The notes beneath the pieces were generated by a model. The model was not told the DNA's origin, did no database searches, and saw only the letters and a list, made by a program, of their open reading frames with translations. Made by a program: the position numbers and the translations under genes. From assembly GCA_017509255.1 (NCBI GenBank), contig JAFWQA010000002.1, positions 124,001-188,000 on the forward strand: a stretch of DNA of 64,000 bases, given 5' to 3'. The DNA is from Clostridia bacterium (lineage in GTDB: Bacteria; Bacillota; Clostridia; Christensenellales; Aristaeellaceae). Below are positions 1 to 7,664 of the stretch, piece by piece; positions within the stretch are counted from its first letter, which is position 1; every line of letters starts with the position of its first letter.

Positions 1-680
1 TCCGGCAAAGCAATATTAATCAGATTTCTACAATCTGCAAATGCTTTTTCTCCAATTGATGTGACGGAATCCGGCAGTATTATACTTTCAATACAGCTAT
101 AGAAAAAAGCTGATTCATCAATGGAAGTCATTGAATTGGGCAGGGTAATCTCTACCGGCCGTCCCTCTTCTTCCGTTGCCATTAAACCCATCATATTGAA
201 TGCGTCTTCTCCGATCGTTGTCAGTGAATCAGGTAATTTGATTGTTGATAAATAAAAGCATCCTCCAAAGGCTTCGCTTCCAAGAGCAACTAATGAATCA
301 GGCAGACTGACATCAGTCAGTCCAAGACACCCGTAAAATGCGTATGCTCCGATCCGTGTCACTCCCTCTTCGACAATCACACGGGAAAAATGTAATTCCC
401 CCCAAGGAGCGGTGGTATATGGCATTTCAAGTATCTGATCCCAGGGAAAAACTATAGTATGTATTCCCGACACATCCTGACTAACCTCAATATATTCATA
501 ATCCTGCATTTCCCCGTTTCCGGAAATGGTCAGCGTATCATTTTGCAGCATCCAGGTCAGGTCCTTTCCGCAAGTGCCGGATTCTTCAGCCAGCGCACCC
601 CCCGCCAAAGCAAAAAGCGTCAGGAGCGCAAGTACAGTACAAAGAAGGCAGACAGGATAATGGATGCGAAGAGTCTTCAT
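1..680 (-). CDS. BspA-like leucine-rich repeat (LRR_5) surface protein, C-terminus beyond window
   Basis: The start is the ATG at 678-680, preceded by GGAGAGG, and the frame stays open to base 1, so about 226 residues of the N-terminal part are present. An N-terminal signal peptide with a hydrophobic core ends near ALAEES. A short N-terminal stretch (residues 35-100) is followed by repeats of the form LPDSLxxIGxxAFxxC, for example LPDSLVALGSEAFGGC and LPDSVTSIGEKAFADC, which is the Treponema/BspA-type LRR_5 signature. Family members are secreted or surface proteins that bind host or matrix proteins, but the ligand cannot be read here. The stretch is visibly more AT-rich than the following 60 kb, which fits accessory surface genes. 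The anchor would lie outside the window. Confidence 0.85.
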   Translation of the reverse strand, partial: MKTLRIHYPVCLLCTVLALLTLFALAGGALAEESGTCGKDLTWMLQNDTLTISGNGEMQDYEYIEVSQDVSGIHTIVFPWDQILEMPYTTAPWGELHFSRVIVEEGVTRIGAYAFYGCLGLTDVSLPDSLVALGSEAFGGCFYLSTIKLPDSLTTIGEDAFNMMGLMATEEEGRPVEITLPNSMTSIDESAFFYSCIESIILPDSVTSIGEKAFADCRNLINIALP

Positions 681-729
681 GCGTTTACCTCTCCTTACGT
701 ACGGTGAAAATAATTTTCATTCTGTGAAC

Positions 730-758
730 AGATTAACATCGGGTTTGCGCTTTTGCAA
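730..758 (-). promoter_or_regulatory. Sigma-A-type promoter of the BspA-like gene
   Basis: On the minus strand a TTGCAA box (753-758) is separated by 17 bases from TAATCT (730-735), about 50 bases upstream of the start codon. Confidence 0.5.
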
Positions 759-931
759 TGACTTTTTGCAAAACCCTTGTCTCTTTTTTGTTTTTACATA
801 TTCACTTTTATGAGAATCATGATGACTTCTTTTCGTTCTTCCACAGGATCCTTCCCGGGATCATAATGCCCAGGCAGGGAACCGGATCGTTCAATATGCC
901 TGTCTGGCTGCTCTCCGGTTTCCCTGCTTCA

Positions 932-1390
932 TTAAAGCGGTTTGGGAAGCTGGCGCAGCAATCCGGCGCAGCCTTCTTCTATCTGTTTCAGGGCTCCCGT
1001 AAAATCTCTTGTATACCAGGGGTCGTCTATTTCCCTGCCGGGCCGTCCGGCCCAGTCCAGCAGCATGGACAGCTTTTTGTCAGGATCTCCGCCGTAAATC
1101 TGCTTCATGTCCCACATGTTTTCATGATCCATCCCGATGATGTAGTCCCATGAGCCGTATTCCGCCCGGATCGTCTGCCGCGCCGCATGGGGTTCACACC
1201 GGTACCCGGCTGCCGCCAGCGCCCGTTTCATGGGCGGGTAGACATCATTCCCGATTTCTTCCCGTGTTGCCGCAGCTGACGCGATCTGCAGGTCCTGTCT
1301 TCCATGCTCCCGGGCCATTTGCTTCAGCACCATCTCCGCTGCCGCGCTCCGGCAGATATTTCCATGGCAGATAAACAAAATCTTAATCAA
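932..1390 (-). CDS. Low-molecular-weight protein tyrosine phosphatase
   Basis: The 152-residue protein has the family's usual length. The P-loop C8-H-G-N-I-C-R14-S15 gives the CX5R(S/T) nucleophile motif directly after the first beta strand, and DDPWY near residue 122 supplies the DP general-acid pair near the C-terminus. Established members hydrolyse phosphotyrosine, or phosphoarginine in the YwlE branch, in the cytoplasm. The start used is TTG at 1388-1390, because AAGGAG lies about 12 bases upstream and the next methionine falls after the active-site loop. No capsule or kinase gene lies beside it, so the substrate is open. It stands alone between the surface protein and an esterase. Confidence 0.9.
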   Translation of the reverse strand: MIKILFICHGNICRSAAAEMVLKQMAREHGRQDLQIASAAATREEIGNDVYPPMKRALAAAGYRCEPHAARQTIRAEYGSWDYIIGMDHENMWDMKQIYGGDPDKKLSMLLDWAGRPGREIDDPWYTRDFTGALKQIEEGCAGLLRQLPKPL

Positions 1391-1667
1391 TGTTATAAAA
1401 AGCTCCTTCCGGCAATGAAATGCAACGTTTTTCAGATCCGTGCGCTGAACTCCCTGCAGAATATCATATCGGACCCGTCACGGGCAACAAAAAAACGGCT
1501 GAGCCTGTCGCGCGCGGCGCGCGCGATTCCTTATGTCAGCCGATGATAAACGCCGATATTTCAGCCAGCCCGGAACATCTTCTCTACGATCCTGACTTTG
1601 TCGCATTTGCTCCGGGAAGATCTCATGCCGGCTGTCAATCGTCCTGGGTGTATCCGGGGACGCATTT

Positions 1668-2450
1668 TTATCCTAATTCCTCCCGGGCGTAAATCAGCTC
1701 AATGAACGCCTTGATCTGTTCATCCCAGAATCCCCACTCATGCACAGCGTCCGGCTCTTCATGGCTCATCACGTCCCAGCCGCTTTTCTTCAGCGCGGGG
1801 ATAAAGGTCCGGTGCTGCTGATAGAGGAAATCCTTCGTACCGCAACTGACATACAGCCACGGTTTATGCGCGGCGTCCGCATTTTTTTCCATCAGGTAAT
1901 AGTTATCGTACTCCGTGCCCCTGAGATCCTTCAGGTCTCCGAACACCCGATCGATCTCATCGCCGCGGCGCCGCTGATAGAGCGAGTTTCCCAGATCCAC
2001 TGCCCCGCTGAAGGAAGCCGCTCCGGCGAAACGCTCCGGGTAGGTCAGCGCCAGCCGCATGGCGCCGTATCCGCCCATACTCAGGCCGGCCACATAGGTA
2101 TCCTCCCAGCGGCTGCTCAGCCTCAGGAAGCTGTGCATCGTCATCGGAAGCTCGTCGCTCACATAATCCCAATATTTTTCACCGTAGACCTCATTGCAGT
2201 AAAAGCTGTGGTTAACGGCCGGCATGATCACAGCCAGATTGTGATTCGCCGCATAGCGCTCCACGGAAGTCCTGCGCATCCAGATCGAATGGTCGTCGCT
2301 GTATCCGTGCAGCAGGTACAGCACCTTCGGCGGCCTTTCATCCTTGGACGAACCTATCCCGATTCCCTGGTTCATCTCCGGCAGGATCACATTGACGGTG
2401 GATGCAACATTGAGGGCTGCAGAAAAAAACTGAATCTGCAGGAAAGCCAT
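1668..2450 (-). CDS. Alpha/beta hydrolase esterase (tributyrin esterase / esterase D-like)
   Basis: The 260-residue protein has the nucleophile elbow GLSMGGYGAM with Ser near 121 and the oxyanion-side motif YLLHGYSDDHSIW near residue 40. The catalytic His lies in HEWGFWD near 236. This matches the esterase D/EstA group, which cleaves short acyl esters, including acetyl groups on sugars in some members. The start is placed at the ATG at 2448-2450 because AAGGGGGAAT precedes it, although the frame is open 18 codons further upstream. No signal peptide is evident, so it should act in the cytoplasm. A promoter lies directly upstream. Confidence 0.88.
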   Translation of the reverse strand: MAFLQIQFFSAALNVASTVNVILPEMNQGIGIGSSKDERPPKVLYLLHGYSDDHSIWMRRTSVERYAANHNLAVIMPAVNHSFYCNEVYGEKYWDYVSDELPMTMHSFLRLSSRWEDTYVAGLSMGGYGAMRLALTYPERFAGAASFSGAVDLGNSLYQRRRGDEIDRVFGDLKDLRGTEYDNYYLMEKNADAAHKPWLYVSCGTKDFLYQQHRTFIPALKKSGWDVMSHEEPDAVHEWGFWDEQIKAFIELIYAREELG

Positions 2451-2509
2451 GACTGATTCCCCCTTCTGTCGTATGTATTGGTGTCTGTTTTCCCTGTTCC
2501 TCAACTGTC

Positions 2510-2539
2510 ATTATACCTTTTCCACCCGTCCCACCACAA
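2510..2539 (-). promoter_or_regulatory. Promoter of the esterase gene
   Basis: Minus-strand TTGTGG (2534-2539), an 18-base spacer and a consensus TATAAT (2510-2515), about 60 bases before the esterase start. Confidence 0.5.
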
Positions 2540-2690
2540 CCCCCCGAAGGCTTTTTTCGCATCCGGAGGCGAATCTGCCGAAGGTGTGCCGGCAGTATCA
2601 GGCTGTCGAACTGCCTCCGGAAAGCAACCCCGCCTGCAGGAAAACCATGACGGATCGTCGAAGACTGCTTTCAGAAACCATACGGGATAA

Positions 2691-3020
2691 ACGATCATAA
2701 CAACATCCAACCGCCACACCTTCTTCCGGATCATCCTGCCTCAGGCCATTCCCCATATCCTGCCCGCCTACAAGAGCGAGATCGTTGGTCTGATCAAAGC
2801 CACGGCCATCGTGGGCTATATCGCCGTGCAGGATTTGACCAAGATGGGGGACATCGTGCGCAGCCGCACGTATGAGGCGTTTTTTCCCCTTATTGCAGTG
2901 ACGGTGATCTACTTTGTGCTGGAAGGGCTGCCGGGCTTCCTGGTCAGCAAGATCCAGATCTGCATGGGTCCCAAAAAGCGCAGGCCGGAGACGATCCTGA
3001 AAGGGGTGAAAACCGAATGA
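2691..3020 (+). pseudogene. 3' remnant of an amino-acid ABC transporter permease
   Basis: The frame opens after a stop at 2688-2690 and reads, from 2721, FFRIILPQAIPHILPAYKSE, which is the EAA-loop region of HisM/GlnP-type permeases, followed by the last membrane spans and a basic tail ending at TGA 3018-3020. Only about 100 codons remain, so the N-terminal membrane spans, and any fused substrate-binding domain, are missing. The first 10 codons (2691-2720) do not look like permease, so the left breakpoint lies near 2720. The next gene starts with the ATGA overlap typical of an intact operon, so this was once functional. No start codon or ribosome binding site is left. Confidence 0.8.
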
Positions 3021-3064
3021 TCAGGATCGAACACCTGAAAAAGGTCTATCCCAACGTGACGCCC
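3017..3064 (+). pseudogene. 5' remnant of an amino-acid ABC transporter ATP-binding gene
   Basis: ATG at 3017-3019 overlaps the permease stop. The first 16 codons read MIRIEHLKKVYPNVTP, the usual beginning of a GlnQ-type ATPase, before the Walker A motif. After about 3064 the frame no longer resembles the family and stops at 3122-3124 inside the oppositely oriented neighbour. The right breakpoint therefore lies at roughly 3058-3064. Confidence 0.75.
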
Positions 3065-3558
3065 CGGATCAGATCATCCAGGAGTTCCGGATCCGCATCC
3101 GGGTATGCCTTCTTGATTGCCTGAACCAATTCATCCGGATCATAAGCTTCAGGTTCTTTATCTCCCGTCCAGAATACATCGCCGTTATTTCCGCGAATAT
3201 GCCGGCACGGGACGTTTTCCATCTCCGCTGCGCCCAACAGAATATTCAGCAGATCCGCCTCTGCCACAGAAGCAGCAGGAATCCAATCCCTGTAATACCC
3301 ATCCGGGCTGTCTGAATACGAATGATACTCAGAGGACTGCATGATCAGAAGGCCGCCGCATTTTTTACAGCGCACCAAAGACCTGCTGCCGTCATCCCAC
3401 ATATAATTCCCATGGAGAACCGTACCGTCGTCCAGCGTGACATCATCACCGTATTCCTTGATCAATTCGCCCCTGAAAGAATCATACGCTTCCTTCGCAT
3501 CCGCGATTTCATAGATATGACAGGGAAAACGGGACTCATTCCTTTCGGATTTACTCAT
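3046..3558 (-). CDS. Hypothetical protein with CxxC zinc-ribbon-like motif
   Basis: The 170-residue protein is not recognised. It is acidic and has one CKKCGG motif near residue 84 between two beta-rich stretches, which could be half of a metal site, and a C-terminal segment rich in Asp, Glu and Pro (YDPDELVQAIKKAYPDADPE). No signal peptide or membrane span is seen. Its last few codons and its stop codon lie inside the remnant of the ABC ATPase gene, so the natural C-terminus may have been altered by the rearrangement. AGGGAGGATAAGGATC precedes the ATG at 3556-3558. It stands 46 bases downstream of the HD hydrolase gene and may be co-transcribed with it. Confidence 0.65.
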   Translation of the reverse strand: MSKSERNESRFPCHIYEIADAKEAYDSFRGELIKEYGDDVTLDDGTVLHGNYMWDDGSRSLVRCKKCGGLLIMQSSEYHSYSDSPDGYYRDWIPAASVAEADLLNILLGAAEMENVPCRHIRGNNGDVFWTGDKEPEAYDPDELVQAIKKAYPDADPELLDDLIRGVTLG

Positions 3559-3604
3559 GATCCTTATCCTCCCTTTCAGCGACCTATATCAATACATCAG
3601 GCAT

Positions 3605-4219
3605 TCACACGATCAATTTTCCGTCCTGACCGCGTTCCACATGGAAAACTTCCGCACACAGGGCAGCGTATTCCTTAAAGGCCGGAGTTTCGCGAATGAT
3701 ATCGTCCTTCCGGAATACATTGGCGAGACTGCAGTAATATTTCCCCTGCGCTTCGGGATCCGGATTGTTAAACTTTTCCCAGAGCTTGTCACCGTGCGCC
3801 TGATAATCCCGATGCATCGCGCGGATATTGGACAGCTTATCGCCCAGGGCGATCATCCGGATCTCGGTATTTGCTGTTTCAAGATGCCGGATCGTTTCCA
3901 GCTTCCTTTCAAGCCAGGTTTCCGTTTCCGGCCGATCCCTCCGCTTATTCTCGCTCTCGGCGGCGACCAGACCGGCTACGCGCCTGCCGAAGGAATCAAT
4001 CAATTCATCCCCGGTAGTCGGTGTATCCTCCAGCGTGTCATGCAGGACAGCAGCCGCGCGGACTTCTTCATCCTCTGTCATTCTGGAGACGATCTCCATG
4101 GCTTCCATGACATGAGTAAAATACGGAATCGTCGTGCCTTTCCTGACGTATCCCTCATGCTTCATGGCGGCAAATACCATCGCTTTCTGCAAAAGCGGCT
4201 GCTTGACCATCTTTTCCAT
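3605..4219 (-). CDS. HD-domain hydrolase of the RelA/SpoT-hydrolase (MESH1-like) type
   Basis: The 204-residue protein consists of a single HD domain. It shows the metal ligands in order: His in YFTHVME, HD in AVLHDTLEDT near residue 58, the ED pair after it, and Asp in ALGDKLSNIRAM near 125. This pattern is that of the ppGpp hydrolase half of SpoT and of stand-alone small alarmone hydrolases; no synthetase or TGS/ACT domain is present. It could hydrolyse (p)ppGpp or another nucleotide. The ATG at 4217-4219 was chosen because GGAG lies 9 bases upstream; the frame is open 16 codons further. Confidence 0.82.
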   Translation of the reverse strand: MEKMVKQPLLQKAMVFAAMKHEGYVRKGTTIPYFTHVMEAMEIVSRMTEDEEVRAAAVLHDTLEDTPTTGDELIDSFGRRVAGLVAAESENKRRDRPETETWLERKLETIRHLETANTEIRMIALGDKLSNIRAMHRDYQAHGDKLWEKFNNPDPEAQGKYYCSLANVFRKDDIIRETPAFKEYAALCAEVFHVERGQDGKLIV

Positions 4220-4519
4220 ATGATCCATCTCCTTCTTCGATCGTCGGTCAGTCACTGTCCGGGGCACAGTATCAGGATAACAGAGAAACCGGAGATTTAA
4301 CAGTGAGCATAAATTGATTCCACAAAGTCATTTTCAAGCGCGGCCTGAAATCAACAATTCCCATCAGTCAGGGATCCCGGCCACGTACCAATGATACATC
4401 AGAGCTATATACCTCAGGTCGCCGTTCAGGCGACATTTATGAAAACCGCGGAACAGCCTCAACAGTAAATAAAAAGCCGGCCGGAGCCATTCCAACCGGC
4501 CTTATGCCCGCCCGGGTCA
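4220..4519. other. Gene-free stretch with one terminator
   Basis: Three hundred bases between the HD hydrolase start and the APH kinase stop. Apart from the minus-strand terminator at 4470-4502 I see no open frame with a ribosome binding site and no convincing promoter. Confidence 0.5.
4470..4502 (-). terminator. Intrinsic terminator after the APH-type kinase
   Basis: On the minus strand GGCCGG and CCGGCC pair around an 11-base loop and are followed by a TTTTTA run, 18 bases past the kinase stop codon. Confidence 0.75.
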
Positions 4520-5473
4520 TCAGAAAGAAGCATCGTCTGACCAGACGGTCATCAGCTTGTCTTTTGCCCAGAAATACTGGTCTTCAGTCTCATTCTCCCT
4601 GTAATAGACCTCGATCATCATCGTCAGATAAAGGATAATATCGTACCATCGTATCCGCTTTATCTCATCGCCGGTAAAGGAGGTTTGTCCAAAACCTGCC
4701 AGAAAGCTTTTGTTCCGGCTGTGATATCTGAACCGGTCATCCATGAAGGCTTCTCCCCACACAGCCCTTTCCCAGTCGATGATGCCGGAGACATGCCCGT
4801 TGCGCACAAACACGTTTCCCTCCCACATGTCCCAGTGGACCAGGGTGGCAGGCAGGATCCCGTCAAACGCCGGCTTGTCCTTTTCCAGCCGGTTCAGAAA
4901 GTCCTCCGCCCTGTATACAATGTCCACATTCCTGCGCTCCGCGTCATGGAGCAGATTTTCAAGCATGACCTCGGTAAAGTCATACAGTGAGCGGTATCTC
5001 CTTTTGTCGCCGAGGAATCCGAATTCACTGTTTGTGATTTCGGTCAGCCGCCGGGAGATTTCTCCGATTTCCCGGTCGATCTGTTCCGCAGCGCTTTCCG
5101 GCAGCCGCGCTTTTTCGAGGCTGAAATTCCTGCCCTGTATTTTTTCCATGAAGAAATAATCGCCGCTGCAGATTTTCCGGGAGGTATCATAATACTGAAC
5201 TTCAGCCACCCGTGCCGCGTGACGGTCACGGACCAGCTTCATTGCCTGCACTTCAGCGCTCATCAGGTTGATTTCATTGGAGGTATTCCCGTTTCTGCCG
5301 GCGGCCGCGATCTTTAATATGCTTTCACTTCCGTCGTCAAAGGAAATATCATAGGTGACGTTGCAGAATCCGTCGTCCAGCTCTTTTATATCCGACACCC
5401 GCTTATCCGGAAACGCAGCCTTCGCCATCCTGAGCACGGTGTCGTTTGTCTGCCTGTTTTTTGTCACTGCCAT
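4520..5473 (-). CDS. APH-family phosphotransferase (aminoglycoside/choline kinase-like)
   Basis: The 317-residue protein has the kinase-like APH fold signatures: the Brenner motif HWDMWEGN (His near 210, catalytic Asp 212, Asn 217) and the metal-binding IIDWERA near 231. The N-lobe contains a nucleotide-binding strand with a Lys in SILKIAAAG near residue 54. APH members phosphorylate aminoglycosides, macrolides, choline, homoserine or sugars with ATP or GTP; the substrate cannot be told from sequence. It is the last gene of a probable operon with the deaminase-GNAT and Fic genes and is followed by a terminator. The context of three modifying enzymes hints at antibiotic or toxin handling, which is inference. 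Confidence 0.85.
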   Translation of the reverse strand: MAVTKNRQTNDTVLRMAKAAFPDKRVSDIKELDDGFCNVTYDISFDDGSESILKIAAAGRNGNTSNEINLMSAEVQAMKLVRDRHAARVAEVQYYDTSRKICSGDYFFMEKIQGRNFSLEKARLPESAAEQIDREIGEISRRLTEITNSEFGFLGDKRRYRSLYDFTEVMLENLLHDAERRNVDIVYRAEDFLNRLEKDKPAFDGILPATLVHWDMWEGNVFVRNGHVSGIIDWERAVWGEAFMDDRFRYHSRNKSFLAGFGQTSFTGDEIKRIRWYDIILYLTMMIEVYYRENETEDQYFWAKDKLMTVWSDDASF

Positions 5474-5536
5474 AAAACGGTTTGTTCCTTTCCATCAGGT
5501 TCCTCATTCAAAACCTGCCGCAGTTTCATTCCGTCT

Positions 5537-6541
5537 TCACAGAATCATTTCATAATACAGATAATCCCCGGTAAAAGCGCTTTCCGTTTCATTCGGTTTT
5601 CTGTCATACAGGACAAAGCCCGCGGATTCATAATTCTTCGGAGCGATCAGATTGCTGTTCGTACAGACGATGATCCGCTTCAGTCCCGCGTACGTTCTGA
5701 TCCTCCGGATCGCTTCCTCCAGCTGCAGCCGGCCGTATCCGCGGCCCTTGTATTGTTCGCGGATCCCGTTGTGACCGATCTCGACATATTCGGGCCTGCT
5801 GCGGGGATCCCACGTGACAAACCCGATGGGTTTTCCGTCCAGGCAGGAAACCAGGCCATACCTGTCAGCGATGTCGGGATTGTCATAAAAGAAGTCATCT
5901 GTTTCTTTCCAGTTCTTATCCCAGATCTGTTTGTTCCTGTCATCAAAGGAATAAGCATCCCGCAGGATGTCGTACACGGTGCCTCTGGGGAAATCGGTTA
6001 TTTTTCTGTACTCGATCATAGCGCCTTCTTCTTTATGGCCGGCTTTTACGTCCGCCATTTCCGCGATCAGCTCCTTCAGCGGGCGGTAATCTCCGCCCCA
6101 CCATTCGAAAACATGCATCCCCTCATCCTCAAGGACCGGACCGGTGAGTTTCATCCGGATACCAAGCCCGCGGAGCAGGCTTTCCCTGTCCACCGGGGAC
6201 GCTTCGCCGGGAGTCAGCTGTGAAAACGCTTCATAGGAAACACCGAAGACAACGTTCTCAACACCCAGGGAAGCAATGGCGCAAAGGCAGCGCTCACAGG
6301 GGGCGCAGCTGGTATACAGAGTGGATCCTCTCAGCACCGCGTCGGAATACCGGTTTGCGCATTGATGCACCAGGTTGAATTCCGCGTGGCCGAAAATCCC
6401 TTTGTCCCAGTCCGCCGTGTTTTCGGCTTCCTCGAGGATCTCTCCGTTATGAACAAGCACAGCGCCAAAAGTATCGAAGCCTTTCTTTCCCGCCCGGACC
6501 GCCAGTTCATAACAGCGCTTCATATATTTCTCATGATCCAT
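5537..6541 (-). CDS. Fusion of a nucleoside/cytidine-type deaminase and a GNAT acetyltransferase
   Basis: Residues 1-165 form a deaminase domain: H52-A-E54 gives the zinc ligand and the catalytic Glu, and P81-C-E-R-C85 gives the remaining zinc ligands, as in guanine deaminase, TadA and related nucleoside deaminases. A second domain starts at Met175 (MIEYRKITDF) and has the GNAT acetyl-CoA loop Q-Y-K-G-R-G-Y-G-R near residue 270 and a conserved C-terminal strand pair. Each domain is full length, so this is a genuine fusion and not a truncation. It begins 14 bases after the Fic gene stops, so translation is probably coupled. Substrates are unknown; the deaminase most resembles those acting on free bases or nucleosides. 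Confidence 0.82.
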   Translation of the reverse strand: MDHEKYMKRCYELAVRAGKKGFDTFGAVLVHNGEILEEAENTADWDKGIFGHAEFNLVHQCANRYSDAVLRGSTLYTSCAPCERCLCAIASLGVENVVFGVSYEAFSQLTPGEASPVDRESLLRGLGIRMKLTGPVLEDEGMHVFEWWGGDYRPLKELIAEMADVKAGHKEEGAMIEYRKITDFPRGTVYDILRDAYSFDDRNKQIWDKNWKETDDFFYDNPDIADRYGLVSCLDGKPIGFVTWDPRSRPEYVEIGHNGIREQYKGRGYGRLQLEEAIRRIRTYAGLKRIIVCTNSNLIAPKNYESAGFVLYDRKPNETESAFTGDYLYYEMIL

Positions 6542-6555
6542 AGGTCAGTAACACC

Positions 6556-7599
6556 TCATTTTCTCAGATAGAATGTGTTTTTTCCTTTACCGTCCCGTTT
6601 CAATTCCCCGTCTTCCACCAGTTTCCGGAGTGATCCCTCAACAGAACTGAGGCTGAGTGACGGACACAGTTCCCGGATATCCTGTTTGGTAAAACGGCCG
6701 ATTTTGTTCTGCGCGGCAAGCCTGACCGTTTCCAGGGCAGGCCGTTTTGTTTCCACAAGCGCGAACCGGTCTGCAAAATCCCTGTATGCTGCCAGGATCG
6801 TGCTGAGAAGATATTTGATGAACGGAACGGGATCATCCGTTCCCTCATGCCAGCCGATCTGTGACGCGGCCAGGGCGTCATAGTACAGGTCTTTATGCTG
6901 CGCTATTTTTGCTTCCAGCGAAATATACTTTCCGACATAAAACCCGCTCCTGTACAGAAGCAGCGTTGTAAGCAGTCTGCTCATACGGCCGTTCCCGTCG
7001 TTGAACGGATGAATGCAGAGAAAATCGTGAACAAAAACCGGGATGGCAATCAGCGGTTCAAGCTCCATGTTTCCGATGACACGGTTGTATTCCCCGCAGA
7101 TCCTGTCAAGAGCCTCCGGAGTCTCATAAGGAGATAAGGGAGTAAACAGCGTTTCAGTATGTCCGTCGGGATAAGCCGCGCTGATATAGTTCTGGACTGT
7201 TTTTGTCCTTCCGGCAATCGGATTACTCATATGGCTGTATAGGATCTTATGCAGCTGGAGGATATAATTCTGCGTGATCGGGATCGCGTCAAAGCTCTCA
7301 TGAATGATTCCCAGTACATCCCTGTAACCGGCTATTTCCTGTTCATTACGGTTCTTCGGAGCCGTCTTTTCCTCAACCAGCTGCCGGATCCGTGTGCTTG
7401 TTGTAACGATCCCCTCAATAGCGTTTGATGCCTCTGTGCTTTGGATCTTCGCTATTTCAACAAGCTTCTCAAGCTCTTCCGGCCTCTGCTTCAGATACAG
7501 CTCCTGCTTTCCCGCTTCTTTGTAGATCGCGGCGATGTATCCCAGCATTTCCGAATCCCACTTATGATCTTTGATCAGGGAGTAATTGAAGGTCCGCAT
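6556..7599 (-). CDS. Fic family protein (predicted AMP transferase) with winged-helix tail
   Basis: The 347-residue protein has an N-terminal Fic_N helical region, the Fic core and a C-terminal winged helix (about residues 300-347). The active-site motif H197-P-F-N-D-G-N-G-R205 matches HPFx[D/E]GNGR, the signature of enzymes that move AMP, or rarely other groups, onto protein hydroxyls. An inhibitory helix motif S58-N-A-I-E62-G63 fits the (S/T)xxxE(G/N) consensus in N-terminal (class II) position, so the enzyme should be autoinhibited. GGAGGT lies 6 bases before the ATG at 7597-7599. It opens a three-gene unit controlled by the inverted repeat at 7619-7649. The winged helix may bind that site, as Fic proteins with DNA-binding tails can be self-regulating (inference). 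Confidence 0.9.
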   Translation of the reverse strand: MRTFNYSLIKDHKWDSEMLGYIAAIYKEAGKQELYLKQRPEELEKLVEIAKIQSTEASNAIEGIVTTSTRIRQLVEEKTAPKNRNEQEIAGYRDVLGIIHESFDAIPITQNYILQLHKILYSHMSNPIAGRTKTVQNYISAAYPDGHTETLFTPLSPYETPEALDRICGEYNRVIGNMELEPLIAIPVFVHDFLCIHPFNDGNGRMSRLLTTLLLYRSGFYVGKYISLEAKIAQHKDLYYDALAASQIGWHEGTDDPVPFIKYLLSTILAAYRDFADRFALVETKRPALETVRLAAQNKIGRFTKQDIRELCPSLSLSSVEGSLRKLVEDGELKRDGKGKNTFYLRK

Positions 7600-7618
7600 T
7601 CCCTTACCTCCATTCTTA

Positions 7619-7656
7619 TTCCCTTAATTTAATGCACATTTTAAGGGAAAAGTCAA
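7619..7656 (-). promoter_or_regulatory. Promoter with 9-bp inverted repeat upstream of the fic cassette
   Basis: TTCCCTTAA (7619-7627) and TTAAGGGAA (7641-7649) are perfect inverted repeats separated by 13 bases. On the minus strand a TTGACT -35 box (7651-7656) lies beside the right arm, and an AT-rich -10-like hexamer (around 7628-7634) falls inside the spacer. A repressor bound to the repeat would cover both promoter elements. The Fic start codon is 20 bases further on. Confidence 0.6.
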
Positions 7657-7664
7657 GGATATTT

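Noticed and set aside
1505..1530. CGCGCGGCGCGCGCG stretch as structural or regulatory element
   Set aside because: Low-complexity GC run in an intergenic gap without promoter or terminator features.
5537..6541. TadA (tRNA adenosine deaminase) for the deaminase domain
   Set aside because: It has the common zinc-deaminase motifs, but the fused GNAT domain and the surrounding cassette do not fit the housekeeping enzyme.
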